A stretch of DNA of 64,000 nt, taken from NCBI GenBank assembly GCA_949296455.1, contig CASFOZ010000007.1:1-64000 (forward strand), read 5' to 3'. This DNA is from an uncultured Eubacteriales bacterium. GTDB lineage: Bacteria; Bacillota; Clostridia; Christensenellales; CALVMC01. This document shows, one piece after another, positions 25,884 to 34,854 of this stretch. The position numbers and the translations under genes were made by a program. Position 1 is the first letter of the stretch; the number at the start of each line of letters is the position of its first letter. The notes below the pieces were generated by a model. It had not been told where the DNA came from. It searched no databases and saw only the letters and a list, made by a program, of their open reading frames with translations.

Positions 25884-28673
25884 TTAAACCGTTTCATACC
25901 CTAACTTTACGCATACGGGATTGTATTTATCGGAATATACGAATATTCCGTTTTCTACAAGATACACAAACGCAGAATGCTGAGTATTGTTAACGTCGAT
26001 TATGACAGTCTGATTTGTTTTGACATCCGAATCTGCGCCGTAAAACTCCTGCGAAATAAAATTCCCGCTTTTAAAAGGATAACTCCATCCGCATGTAATT
26101 TCTTTGTATTCCCCTAAAACTGCGTCACTGTTTATTCCGGAATACAATATGTTATAATTTATCGTAAGATAATTAACCGTACCGTCCGAATAGTTATAAA
26201 CTCTTCCTATGATTCCGCCGGCAAAATCGGTTTGAGCGACCTCTATACCGACATTTAAAACGCATCTGGTAATTTCATATTTTCCGGTCAACACCGTTTC
26301 ATAATCCATTTCTCCCGCAAATCCTCCTATACAGTATGTTTCGCCTGCAAAGATACTGCCCGTTATAATATTGTCGATTATGTTCACATTACCTTCTATC
26401 TTTCCCGCAAAAATTCCTGCCGAAATATTTCCGTCGCCGCTTTCGGTTATATTAATATTTGCGTTTATTATCGAAAGACCTGTTATATCCCTACCCGCAT
26501 AGACTCCGAAAAGTCCTATATAATTATTAACGCAATAATTTATAGTCAGATTTTCGATAATGAAATAATTGCCTTGCAAATCATCGTTGCAATACAGTTT
26601 GCCTGTGAAAGGCGATTGCTCGTCGCCTACCGGAATCCATTCGTAGCCTGAAAGGTCTATATCGTTTGCCACAATATAGAAACCGTTTTTATCAACACTC
26701 ATATAATACAATTCCTGAGGGGTTTTGACTATATATGGCTCCTGCTGCGTTCCTAATCCTTCCGGCAAAACCGGAGTTATGTAATTTATTCTGAAAATTT
26801 CAAATTCAATTATCTGACTTAACGACGAGGCATATTCGCCGCTCTCGTCAACGGCTTCAACCCGAACGGAATAAGTACCGTTTTCCAAATCGAGATTTTC
26901 AGTATCGATTGCAACTTCGCTCGTATCGAACACATCATAAACAACATCTTCACAATAAATATAGATGCGATAATAATCGCAATTTACAACGCTGTTCCAA
27001 CTTAAAATATTTTCGTTTATTGTTAAATTTATATCTTGAAGCCTTTCTCTGTTAAATGTAGCCGAATATGAGTTTCCTGCATCATAATATTCTTCGGTCG
27101 TAAATACACTCACGGTAATTGTAAAATTGTAAACTTCATTAATCATTGCTGAATACAATTCTTTTATTTCAAGATTAAAAAACGGCAAAGGCGAATAAGT
27201 ATTGACGAATTCTCCGCTTAGATTATCGGTAAATCTTAACTCGTAAAGTAATACTCCTTTGCCTAAATTATCGAATTCGACGGTAAAATAATTGCTTTCC
27301 TTATCCTGATTGAAAGTAAAATTATCGATATCGGGCAATTTTATTCTTTTAACATATTCGAGATATACTCTTTCCGAATCTTTATACCCTACAGCAGTAA
27401 AATAAGCCGAAAGACTGTGCAATCCGATTTCGGAATTCATACTGATTTTTATAGTTTCGCCTAAGCAATCATAAACTTTTTCATCTTCGTCGATTATAAG
27501 ATATAATTTACCGTCAGTAGGAAAATTTACGATAAGTTCATCTGTTTCCGCATCGTAACTCATAGTAGGTTTTTCAATCTGCGGTAATTTGTTGTATGAA
27601 TATATAACTTCCGAATAAAAGGTGTTGCCATTTCCGTATGCCTTAATCGATATAGAATATTCGCCGGGCTGATATTGGTCTTGTTCAATATCGAGACTGT
27701 CCTGAACGGTTTTGAGATAAACTCCGTTATAATAAATTTCGATTAAGTTTTCCGACATATTTTCATCGTTTGAAATTATCAGATTGCCGTTGTTAAATTC
27801 ATTATCGGGATATTTATAGGTAAAATTCTCTTCCCATTTGTTTTTGACATAGCCCGTCGAGTCGCAATAAAAATTTTCTCCGCTTAAAGTATAATCTCCG
27901 AAAGTAAGTTCGCCGTTACAGTCGAGTAATTTCCCGTTAAGAAATATGCTGTACGATACTTCTTCCAAAAACACGATTTTGCCGTCCGTTAAATCATAAT
28001 AAGGAATTTCGGACTGAACGCTGAGTTTAATCTTTTCCGAATAATCGGAATAAACTTCCTCTCTTTTACTTGCCGCATAAAAAATGTAATTACCGTTATC
28101 CAAATCGGAAATATTAAAGTAAATCTTATTTTCGTCGGAAATCAAAAGACTTTCCGAAAGTAAATCTCCGTTTATATAAAAATCATATTTTAATTCGGGA
28201 TTAGTCTCCCATGATATAAAATCGGAATTTATTTCCAATATCGGCGCATCGGGCTTAGGAATAACCAAATGGGAATCGCCGCCCACAATAACCGAATTAT
28301 CGTAATTTATATCGGTTTTAAAATTCAATTTATAAGTCCTATCTATTGTATCAGAATCGTCTGCAACGAATTCACAATAAAATGTATGAATTCCTTCAAT
28401 TATTTTTCCGCTGAAAACCTTGATTTTATCCGTATCGTTGAATTCAATTAAACGGTAGTCGAATCTTATTAATTTCAGCTTAAAACCGTCAGGCGTTTTA
28501 TAGGTAAAATATCCTTCGCAATCGATATTGAAATTTATAGAGTACTCTTCTTCCGTCCAACTGAAATTATTGTTCGGGTCGGAATTTATTACCTGTATCT
28601 GTTCGGAAAAATTGCATGCGCAAAACGAAAGCAAAACTAAAAGTATTGCCAAAAGAGTTATAAATTTTTTCAT
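25884..28673 (-). CDS. Large surface lipoprotein with C-terminal GLUG-like beta-helix region (paralogue 1)
   Basis: A 929-aa exported protein. The signal peptide (residues 1-20, MKKFITLLAILLVLL then SFCAC) ends at Cys20 in an atypical lipobox. Residues about 25-640 are a string of beta-sandwich-like segments. One, near LSWNSVVNCDYYRIYIY, resembles a fibronectin type III-like repeat. The last 290 residues have glycine-rich repeats (YIGLFGVYAGRD, SAGIFAGKIEG, CIGGFAGEMD, FAGGIIGRVYN) typical of GLUG-type right-handed beta helices. It lacks an LPXTG or SLH anchor, so lipid anchoring is assumed. The ligand is unknown. It shares domain order with the gene at 34855-37581. Confidence 0.8.
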   Translation of the reverse strand: MKKFITLLAILLVLLSFCACNFSEQIQVINSDPNNNFSWTEEEYSINFNIDCEGYFTYKTPDGFKLKLIRFDYRLIEFNDTDKIKVFSGKIIEGIHTFYCEFVADDSDTIDRTYKLNFKTDINYDNSVIVGGDSHLVIPKPDAPILEINSDFISWETNPELKYDFYINGDLLSESLLISDENKIYFNISDLDNGNYIFYAASKREEVYSDYSEKIKLSVQSEIPYYDLTDGKIVFLEEVSYSIFLNGKLLDCNGELTFGDYTLSGENFYCDSTGYVKNKWEENFTYKYPDNEFNNGNLIISNDENMSENLIEIYYNGVYLKTVQDSLDIEQDQYQPGEYSISIKAYGNGNTFYSEVIYSYNKLPQIEKPTMSYDAETDELIVNFPTDGKLYLIIDEDEKVYDCLGETIKISMNSEIGLHSLSAYFTAVGYKDSERVYLEYVKRIKLPDIDNFTFNQDKESNYFTVEFDNLGKGVLLYELRFTDNLSGEFVNTYSPLPFFNLEIKELYSAMINEVYNFTITVSVFTTEEYYDAGNSYSATFNRERLQDINLTINENILSWNSVVNCDYYRIYIYCEDVVYDVFDTSEVAIDTENLDLENGTYSVRVEAVDESGEYASSLSQIIEFEIFRINYITPVLPEGLGTQQEPYIVKTPQELYYMSVDKNGFYIVANDIDLSGYEWIPVGDEQSPFTGKLYCNDDLQGNYFIIENLTINYCVNNYIGLFGVYAGRDITGLSIINANINITESGDGNISAGIFAGKIEGNVNIIDNIITGSIFAGETYCIGGFAGEMDYETVLTGKYEITRCVLNVGIEVAQTDFAGGIIGRVYNYSDGTVNYLTINYNILYSGINSDAVLGEYKEITCGWSYPFKSGNFISQEFYGADSDVKTNQTVIIDVNNTQHSAFVYLVENGIFVYSDKYNPVCVKLGYETV

Positions 28674-28766
28674 ATCAACCTCTTGTTTTATCTTTTGTAT
28701 AGTTAATTAAGTAAGAATTATCGAATTATATAAACCCGGATAATAAACATTTTCTTTCGGTAAAAA

Positions 28767-29105
28767 TTACCAAAATTTATCGCTGAGTTTCTCTCCCGCA
28801 AGAATATGAATATGAAGATGTGGAACGCTTTGACCGGAATCGTTTCCGTAATTTATTGCAAGTCTGTATCCGTTAGAAAGTCCCAATTTATCTGAAAGTT
28901 CGGATATTTTTATAAAGCATTTTTTTAAAAGTTCAAAATCGCAATTTTTGTCTTCTATTCCTGTAAAATGCTTTTTGGGAATTAATAAGTAATGTATTTT
29001 AGGCTCACCTAAAATATCACTGATTATAATCATATTATCGTCTTCATAATGTTTTGTCGAAGGTATTTCACCTTTAACGATTTTACAAAACAAACAATCA
29101 CTCAT
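28767..29105 (-). CDS. HIT family nucleotide hydrolase/transferase
   Basis: A 112-aa histidine-triad protein, probably hydrolysing nucleoside phosphoramidates or AMP conjugates (HinT-like). The zinc-site Cys pair is at the start (CLFCKIVKGEIPS) and the catalytic triad is HLHIH (His96, His98, His100) after QSVP. I start it at 29105, where GGAAGGAG precedes ATG and the CLFC motif falls at the family's usual place; the longer frame would add 20 unrelated residues read through the end of mtaB. It overlaps mtaB by 8 bases. Confidence 0.92.
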   Translation of the reverse strand: MSDCLFCKIVKGEIPSTKHYEDDNMIIISDILGEPKIHYLLIPKKHFTGIEDKNCDFELLKKCFIKISELSDKLGLSNGYRLAINYGNDSGQSVPHLHIHILAGEKLSDKFW

Positions 29106-30480
29106 AGACAACTCCTTCCGATACGCCGTCTGCGTCCCGTACAATTTTAATTTTATAAATTTCACCGATTTTTAAATTCGGATTTTTAACTTTAACATAA
29201 ATATAATTTTCGCTGTAACCGAAATAATACCCGCCCCTTTTCTGCTCGATAAGAACATGTAAAACTTTGCCGATAAATTGAGAACGGTATTTGTTATAAA
29301 GCTCTTTTTTAACAAGAGCCATTTTTTCAACTCTTTCTTTTAACACATTCGGGGGTAATGATTTTAAATTATAAGAAGCCGTTCCTTCCCTTGCCGAATA
29401 AGGAAAAATATGAATATCGGAAAATTCGGCTTTTTTTACAAAGTCAACGGTGTTCTGAAAAGCCTCTTCGCTTTCGGTAGGAAAACCAACGATTATGTCG
29501 GTGGTAATGCAAGGCTTTTCAAAATACATTCTTATTAACTTTAATTTTTCCGAAAATATTTGAGGGCTGTATTTTCTGTTCATACTTTTAAGAACATCTT
29601 TGTCCCCGCTTTGAAGCGATAAATGAAAGTGCGGACAAAAACCGGCTTTTTTCATTGCGGAAAGTGTTTCTTCGTTCAAAAAACCTGCTTCCAAAGAACC
29701 AAGTCTGAATCTGCAATTTATCTCGGAAAGTTTTTTTATCAAGGAAACAAGACTTGAACCGTTATCCTTACCGTATGCAGAAAGATTAATTGCCGTAAGA
29801 ACTATTTCTTTGGAAATTTTACTTAATCTTAAACACTCTTTTACTATGCTGTCTTCATTTCTCGAACGGGAACGACCTCTTAAATAAGGAATAATGCAAT
29901 ATGAACAAAAATTATCGCAACCGTCTTGGATTTTGACAAAACTTCTTTCTCTGAAACAAAGCGGACCGTCGCAGTCTTCGAAAATCAAAGGAAGTTCTTT
30001 TTTTAAAAACTTTCCGCTACCGATTAAATGAAAATTATTGCTAATTGAACTGCCGCTTATTTTCCCGTTGAGAATTTTATTGGAACTTATATTTTTATCA
30101 GAAAATTCATCGCTTGAAATTTTTTGTTCGTACTTGTCTTTTATAATATTTATATCGGGGAAAAATTCCAGAGAATATTTTTGAGCGCAGCCTGAAACTG
30201 ATTTTACATTTTCATCTTTGATAAACGGTTCGGGATTTTTTTGAGAAGCACAACCTGTAACGACGATAATTGCTGACGGATTGATTTTTTTTATTCTGGA
30301 TAACATCTGTCGTGATTTTCTTTCGGCCTCATGGGTCACCGCACATGTATTGACTATATAGTAATCGGCGGCAATCAGCCCTTCACAAACATCATAGCCC
30401 CTGTCCGAAAGTATTTTAGCCATACAGTCGCTTTCATACTGATTAACCTTACAGCCAAGCGAACAAACACTGACTTTCAT
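29098..30480 (-). CDS. mtaB: tRNA t6A37 methylthiotransferase MtaB
   Basis: Adds a methylthio group to t6A at position 37 of tRNAs reading ANN codons. The N-terminal UPF0004 domain binds an auxiliary Fe-S cluster (Cys10 in CSLGCKVNQYESD, then Cys46 and Cys77 in NTCAVTHEAERKSRQ and TGCASQ). The radical SAM cluster is Cys188, Cys192, Cys195 (CDNFCSYC), and a C-terminal TRAM domain follows. A Ser/Asn/Lys-rich stretch of about 50 residues (115-165) between the first two domains appears longer than usual, giving 460 aa in total. Confidence 0.93.
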   Translation of the reverse strand: MKVSVCSLGCKVNQYESDCMAKILSDRGYDVCEGLIAADYYIVNTCAVTHEAERKSRQMLSRIKKINPSAIIVVTGCASQKNPEPFIKDENVKSVSGCAQKYSLEFFPDINIIKDKYEQKISSDEFSDKNISSNKILNGKISGSSISNNFHLIGSGKFLKKELPLIFEDCDGPLCFRERSFVKIQDGCDNFCSYCIIPYLRGRSRSRNEDSIVKECLRLSKISKEIVLTAINLSAYGKDNGSSLVSLIKKLSEINCRFRLGSLEAGFLNEETLSAMKKAGFCPHFHLSLQSGDKDVLKSMNRKYSPQIFSEKLKLIRMYFEKPCITTDIIVGFPTESEEAFQNTVDFVKKAEFSDIHIFPYSAREGTASYNLKSLPPNVLKERVEKMALVKKELYNKYRSQFIGKVLHVLIEQKRGGYYFGYSENYIYVKVKNPNLKIGEIYKIKIVRDADGVSEGVVYE

Positions 30481-30560
30481 TTTATCCTCCGCAATTCAGT
30501 AATTTTATTCAGCAATACAATAAATTAAATTTTAAATCAATCAATATTCATTATTAAATT

Positions 30561-31280
30561 TTATAAGCAGTCCCAATAGCGATAATCGATTAAAGCCGTA
30601 GTTGTTATAAACGCAGTATCCACCCTTAATATTCTTTTTCCGAGAGTTATCGAATTTGCGCCGGAAGCTATTATTTTCTCCTCTTCTTTTGTTGAGAAAC
30701 CTCCTTCCGACCCTATTATAACTGCTATCTTAAATTTTCCTTTTAAATCCGTTTCGTTAATTTTTTTATTTTTTTCACGCTCGTTTGCATAAATTACGAT
30801 ATCGTAATCTTTAATCTTTTGAATTATCTCATCAAAGTCCGTAATAGGATTGATTTTAGTCAGATATGCTCTTTGACATTGTTTTGAAGCGTCTTTTGAA
30901 ATTTTTTCAAATCTTTCCAAAGAGTAATCTTTGTTTTCAGTATAATCGCTGTTAAAAAAATTTATTTCGTTATAACCTAATTCGACAGCTTTCTGAACTA
31001 TAAACTCAGCAATATTTTTTTTAGGACAAGCCTGATATAAATGCAGAGAATAGGGATTTTCTCTTTCGTTTTTTACTTTATCGGTTATCCGAACGGTGAA
31101 TCCGTCTTTCTGAAAATTTTCTATTTCACCGTAAAAATCATATCCGCTGCCGTCGCACAATATTATTTTAAATCCGCTTTTCAATCTTAAAACTTTATAT
31201 GCGTGATAAAATTCCGCTCCTTTGACTACAACTTTATCTTTAACAATTTTTTCATCGGTAAAAAATCTTTTTATTTCCAT
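30561..31280 (-). CDS. rsmE: 16S rRNA (uracil-1498-N3)-methyltransferase
   Basis: A SPOUT-fold enzyme that methylates U1498 of 16S rRNA. An N-terminal PUA-like domain (about 1-70, with FYHAYKVLRLKSG) is followed by the knotted SAM domain: ACPKKNIAEFIVQKAVELG, VIIGSEGGFSTKEEE and LGKRILRVDTAF. The length of 239 aa is normal. It is 3 bases downstream of prmA, a common Firmicute pair. An 80-base AT-rich gap separates it from mtaB. Confidence 0.95.
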   Translation of the reverse strand: MEIKRFFTDEKIVKDKVVVKGAEFYHAYKVLRLKSGFKIILCDGSGYDFYGEIENFQKDGFTVRITDKVKNERENPYSLHLYQACPKKNIAEFIVQKAVELGYNEINFFNSDYTENKDYSLERFEKISKDASKQCQRAYLTKINPITDFDEIIQKIKDYDIVIYANEREKNKKINETDLKGKFKIAVIIGSEGGFSTKEEEKIIASGANSITLGKRILRVDTAFITTTALIDYRYWDCL

Positions 31281-31283
31281 AAT

Positions 31284-32183
31284 CTAATTTTTTTCAAATA
31301 AAAAAGCATTCCACTCGCCATACTTTTTATCAGATACAAACTTTATTTTTTTAGAAAAAGCACTCTTTATTTCCTTGGCACGCTCTTCTATTATTCCGGA
31401 AAGCAATAACTTCCCCTTTTCGTTGACGGCATCGCATAGCAAATTTTCAATGGAAAGCAATATATTTGCCGTTATATTTGCTATAACTATATCGGCATTA
31501 TCTTCTTTTTCTATGCTTCTCAATTCTATACGAGCGTTTTCTATATTATTTAACTTTAGATTATTTGAAGCCGATTTTACGGCATTCTCATCTGTATCGA
31601 GCAGTAAAGCGCTGTCCCCGCCCTTTTTCAAAGCTGCAATTGCAAGTATTCCGCTACCTGCTCCCACATCGAGAATTTTCTTTCCTTTAAGGTCAAGTTC
31701 GGATAAATAATTCAGACACAACCTTGTGGTTTCGTGCTGTCCTGTTCCGAAAGCCGTATTCGGATTGATTCTGATTTCGTTTTGATTGCCGTTATATTTT
31801 TCCCATTCGGGAACGACGGTAAAAATTCCTTCCGATATCGGCTTGTAAAATTTTTTCCATTCTTTATCCCAAGGTTCTTCTTTTCTTTTTTGAACGGAAA
31901 AAACAAGTTTATCATTTAATCCGAAACATGCAAGTAAATCGTTACAAGATTTTTTTATACTCATTTGAGTATTTTTATCAAGTTTATCGAAATAACCTTT
32001 TATCTCGTAATTGTCGTTTTTGGAAAGGATTGTTTTTCCTGTATCCGCCCAATCGTATTTGCCGTCAATCTCGTACCAGCCTTTTACTTCGGTACCGGTC
32101 GCACCGTTTTCAAATAATATATCGGATATCCCTTCTTCGAGTATTTTAGGACATATAACTTTGAATTCGTAATAATAAGCCAT
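31284..32183 (-). CDS. prmA: Ribosomal protein L11 methyltransferase
   Basis: Trimethylates ribosomal protein L11. The N-terminal substrate-recognition domain is followed by a class I SAM fold with NPNTAFGTGQHETTRLCL, LDVGAGSGILAIAALKKG and VIANITANILL (NxxANxL motif). The length of 299 aa is normal. It lies 30 bases after the PPi-type phosphofructokinase gene, a non-canonical neighbour, followed directly by rsmE. Confidence 0.96.
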   Translation of the reverse strand: MAYYYEFKVICPKILEEGISDILFENGATGTEVKGWYEIDGKYDWADTGKTILSKNDNYEIKGYFDKLDKNTQMSIKKSCNDLLACFGLNDKLVFSVQKRKEEPWDKEWKKFYKPISEGIFTVVPEWEKYNGNQNEIRINPNTAFGTGQHETTRLCLNYLSELDLKGKKILDVGAGSGILAIAALKKGGDSALLLDTDENAVKSASNNLKLNNIENARIELRSIEKEDNADIVIANITANILLSIENLLCDAVNEKGKLLLSGIIEERAKEIKSAFSKKIKFVSDKKYGEWNAFLFEKN

Positions 32184-32213
32184 AGTATTAATCGTAAATT
32201 TAAATATTTCGAA

Positions 32214-33470
32214 TTATTTTTTTACGGGAACTTTCTTTAATCTTGCAAATCTCGGCAATCCGTTTTCCAAAGGCGCTTTGATATCGCCTTGAATTAAAGG
32301 CAAAGCGTATTTTATAAAATCATCGGTCAAGTTGATTCCGTCGGCGCATATCCATTCGTCAGGAATTTTCTTTTCGGTATTTGCCGCAAATTCCAGCGGA
32401 AGGGCTCTGAAAACCGCTTTGTAAGAAGGAGAATTCAAATCTCTTTCGATAATTGTCATTTTATCCGTAAGACCTTTCAAAGCAAATTTTACGGCGTATG
32501 CTCCGCATTTAAAAGCCTCTTCGACATCGACTTTCGACGCCAAGTGAGCGCCGCACCTTTGTAAAAGACTGAACTCAATCGACCTGACTTTAGCCTTGAA
32601 TTCTTTTTTAACTTCCGAAGCAAGCAGAAGTCCTACGCCGCCTAATTGCGCATGCCCGAAAGAATCGACTGTTCCTCTTGTAAGTTCTTCGGAAACATAG
32701 TTGCCGTTTTTATTTTTTATTCCTTCGGAAACGACCGCAACGCACTTTCCGTTCTTTTCTGCCATTACCTTTCTTATGTCTTCGATAAATTTGTCCCTTG
32801 AAAAAACGACTTCGGGAAGATATATTAAATCCGCACCGCAACCCGGTTCGTTAACGTTACTCAAAGCGGCAGCGGCAGTAAGCCAACCTGCATTTCTTCC
32901 CATAACTTCGATTATAGTTATGGTAGGTTGGTCGTAAACTACTGCGTCTCGGTAAATTTCCATTACCGAAGTTGCCACATACTTTGCCGCACTTCCGTAC
33001 CCCGGACAATGGTCTGTTCCGTAAAGGTCGTTATCTATCGTTTTAGGAACACCTATAACCCTGCACTCGTAACCGCTTTTTGCCATAAATTTGGAAATTT
33101 TGTTACAGGTATCCATGGAGTCGTTACCTCCGTTGTAAAAGAAATACCTGATATTGTATTTTCTGAAAACTTCCAAGAGCCTTTCGTATTCGCTTGCGTC
33201 TTCCTCGATATCTTTCATTTTATATCTGACGGAACCTAAGGCAGAAGACGGTGTTGTTTTTAAAAGCATGATTTCTTTTATATCTTCTTTGGAAATATCG
33301 TAAAAATCCTCTTCTAAAATTCCCTTTATTCCGTGGGCTGCTCCGTAAACATCCGTTATGATGTCACGATTTTTCAACGCTTCGGTAAACACTCCCGCCG
33401 CACTGCTGTTAATTACAGAACTTGGTCCTCCCGATTGAGCAAACAAACACGCACCTTTTAATACCGCCAT
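32214..33470 (-). CDS. pfp: Pyrophosphate-type 6-phosphofructokinase
   Basis: A 418-aa group II/III phosphofructokinase. Cofactor-deciding residues are of the PPi type: GGNDS (Asp117 where ATP enzymes have Gly) and PKTIDND (Lys143 where ATP enzymes have Gly). The usual catalytic Asp residues follow in TIDND. These substitutions are known to block ATP and favour PPi, making the reaction near-reversible. Asn116 in place of the more common Asp is a variation. Substrate-binding EVMGRNAGWL is kept. It is encoded 24 bases downstream of an ATP-type enzyme. Confidence 0.9.
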   Translation of the reverse strand: MAVLKGACLFAQSGGPSSVINSSAAGVFTEALKNRDIITDVYGAAHGIKGILEEDFYDISKEDIKEIMLLKTTPSSALGSVRYKMKDIEEDASEYERLLEVFRKYNIRYFFYNGGNDSMDTCNKISKFMAKSGYECRVIGVPKTIDNDLYGTDHCPGYGSAAKYVATSVMEIYRDAVVYDQPTITIIEVMGRNAGWLTAAAALSNVNEPGCGADLIYLPEVVFSRDKFIEDIRKVMAEKNGKCVAVVSEGIKNKNGNYVSEELTRGTVDSFGHAQLGGVGLLLASEVKKEFKAKVRSIEFSLLQRCGAHLASKVDVEEAFKCGAYAVKFALKGLTDKMTIIERDLNSPSYKAVFRALPLEFAANTEKKIPDEWICADGINLTDDFIKYALPLIQGDIKAPLENGLPRFARLKKVPVKK

Positions 33471-33494
33471 AAATTCCCCCTAAATAAATTAATT

Positions 33495-34457
33495 TTATAT
33501 ACTCAGAACCTGAGCTATTTTATACATATCTATATCGAACTTTTTCTTCATTTGTACGGCTTCCATAATTTCTTTTTCTATTACCTGATTATCTTTAATT
33601 CCTACTGCCATATTGGTTTTTCCTTCCAATAACAAAGTTACCGCTCTGTAACCTAAACGGGCTGCAAGGATACGGTCAAACATAGTGGGAGTGCCGCCAC
33701 GCTGAATGTGTCCCAAAGTAGTAATTTTCACTCCCACATTGAGATTTTTGATAATTAAGTCCCTTAATTCTCTTGCGTCTCCCGCACCTTCCGCAAAAAC
33801 AATGATATCGGAAGTTTTACCTTTGTTATAACAGTCCGTTAATTCTTTTATGATTTTATCCGTGCTGATTTTCATTTCGGGCGTAACTATTATTTCGGCT
33901 CCGCCTGCAAGACCTGCGTATAATGCAATATCTCCGCACCTTCTTCCCATAACTTCAACTATACTCATTCTGTCGTGAGAAGTCATAGTATCTCTTAAAT
34001 TGTTTATCGCCGACAATACGGTATTAACCGCCGTATCGAATCCTATCGTAAAATCGGTATAAGCCATATCGTTGTCTATGGTTCCCGGAAGACACGCAGA
34101 AGGTACTCCGTATTCTTTATAAAGGTCGTTGCAGCCTCTCATACTGCCGTCTCCGCCGATAACCACAAGACCGTCGATCTTGAAATTTTTTATATTCTGA
34201 TATGCCCGTTCTCTTCCCTCTTTCGTGGTAAATTCCTTACTGCGAGCGGTTTTTAAAATTGTACCGCCCCTTTGTATTATGTCGGAAACGCTTCTTTTTG
34301 ACATTTCGAACATATTCCCGAAAACAAGTCCGTTATATCCTCTTTCGACGCCTATAACTTCAAGGTTGTTGTATATTGCCGTTCTTACTACTGCCCTTAT
34401 GCAAGCATTCATTCCCGGCGCATCTCCGCCGCTTGTCAGTACCGCTATTCTTTTCAT
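33495..34457 (-). CDS. pfkA: ATP-dependent 6-phosphofructokinase
   Basis: A 320-aa glycolytic enzyme of the short bacterial class. ATP-type residues are Gly104 in GGDGS and Gly125 in PGTIDND. TSGGDAPGMNACIRA (nucleotide loop) and EVMGRRCGDIA (fructose-6-phosphate binding) are complete, as is the GHIQRGG effector region. It is 10 bases after mtrB and 24 bases before the PPi-type enzyme, all in one transcript. Confidence 0.97.
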   Translation of the reverse strand: MKRIAVLTSGGDAPGMNACIRAVVRTAIYNNLEVIGVERGYNGLVFGNMFEMSKRSVSDIIQRGGTILKTARSKEFTTKEGRERAYQNIKNFKIDGLVVIGGDGSMRGCNDLYKEYGVPSACLPGTIDNDMAYTDFTIGFDTAVNTVLSAINNLRDTMTSHDRMSIVEVMGRRCGDIALYAGLAGGAEIIVTPEMKISTDKIIKELTDCYNKGKTSDIIVFAEGAGDARELRDLIIKNLNVGVKITTLGHIQRGGTPTMFDRILAARLGYRAVTLLLEGKTNMAVGIKDNQVIEKEIMEAVQMKKKFDIDMYKIAQVLSI

Positions 34458-34467
34458 TTTTATCCTC

Positions 34468-34686
34468 TTACTTTTTTTCGCTCCGTACTGTGCCGTACTG
34501 AGTCGTTATTTCCGCATTGCCTCTTATTTTCATAACAGAGGTATTATCGGTAAATTGCACTATCAATACTTCGCCGCTGTCAAGCATCTCGGTATGCAGC
34601 GGTTTGGTTTCGTTTCCTCTTGTAAAGCCTATAACTTGGACATTAGAAGACAAAGCTTTGATTACAATATATTCCGTTTTCTCCAT
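34468..34686 (-). CDS. mtrB: Trp RNA-binding attenuation protein (TRAP/MtrB) homologue
   Basis: A 72-aa protein aligning end to end with Bacillus TRAP (VIKA...VIG-TRG...GEV-I-QFT--TS--K-RG...YG...SEKK). TRAP is an 11-mer ring that binds tryptophan and (G/U)AG repeats in trp leader RNAs. The tryptophan-pocket segment TRGNET and TDNTS are conserved, and Lys53 and Arg55 match RNA-contact Lys56 and Arg58. The third contact, Lys37, is Met34 here, which could weaken or change RNA binding. No trp genes or obvious GAG/UAG arrays occur in the window. It is the first gene of the pfkA-pfp operon. Confidence 0.9.
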   Translation of the reverse strand: MEKTEYIVIKALSSNVQVIGFTRGNETKPLHTEMLDSGEVLIVQFTDNTSVMKIRGNAEITTQYGTVRSEKK

Positions 34687-34704
34687 AATTATATCCTCAA
34701 AAAG

Positions 34705-34733
34705 ATTATATCAAAATTTTATACATATTTCTA
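34705..34733 (-). promoter_or_regulatory. Promoter of mtrB-pfkA-pfp
   Basis: An extended -10 TGATATAAT (TATAAT at 34705-34710) has a partial -35 TAGAAA (34728-34733) 17 bases upstream. A GAGG ribosome-binding site and the mtrB ATG follow. Confidence 0.6.
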
Positions 34734-34854
34734 CTGTTTATTATATATATTTAACATTTAAATAAAAATTAAATCAAAAAATCGACAGATTTAAAGTTAT
34801 TTAACAATAATTATAAAACCGGATTATCACTTTCTTAAACGGAAACTTCTCAAC

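Noticed and set aside
28674-28766. Promoter for the first lipoprotein gene
   Set aside because: A TATAAT-like box is present but I could not place a -35 partner at 16-18 bases, so it was not listed as a feature.
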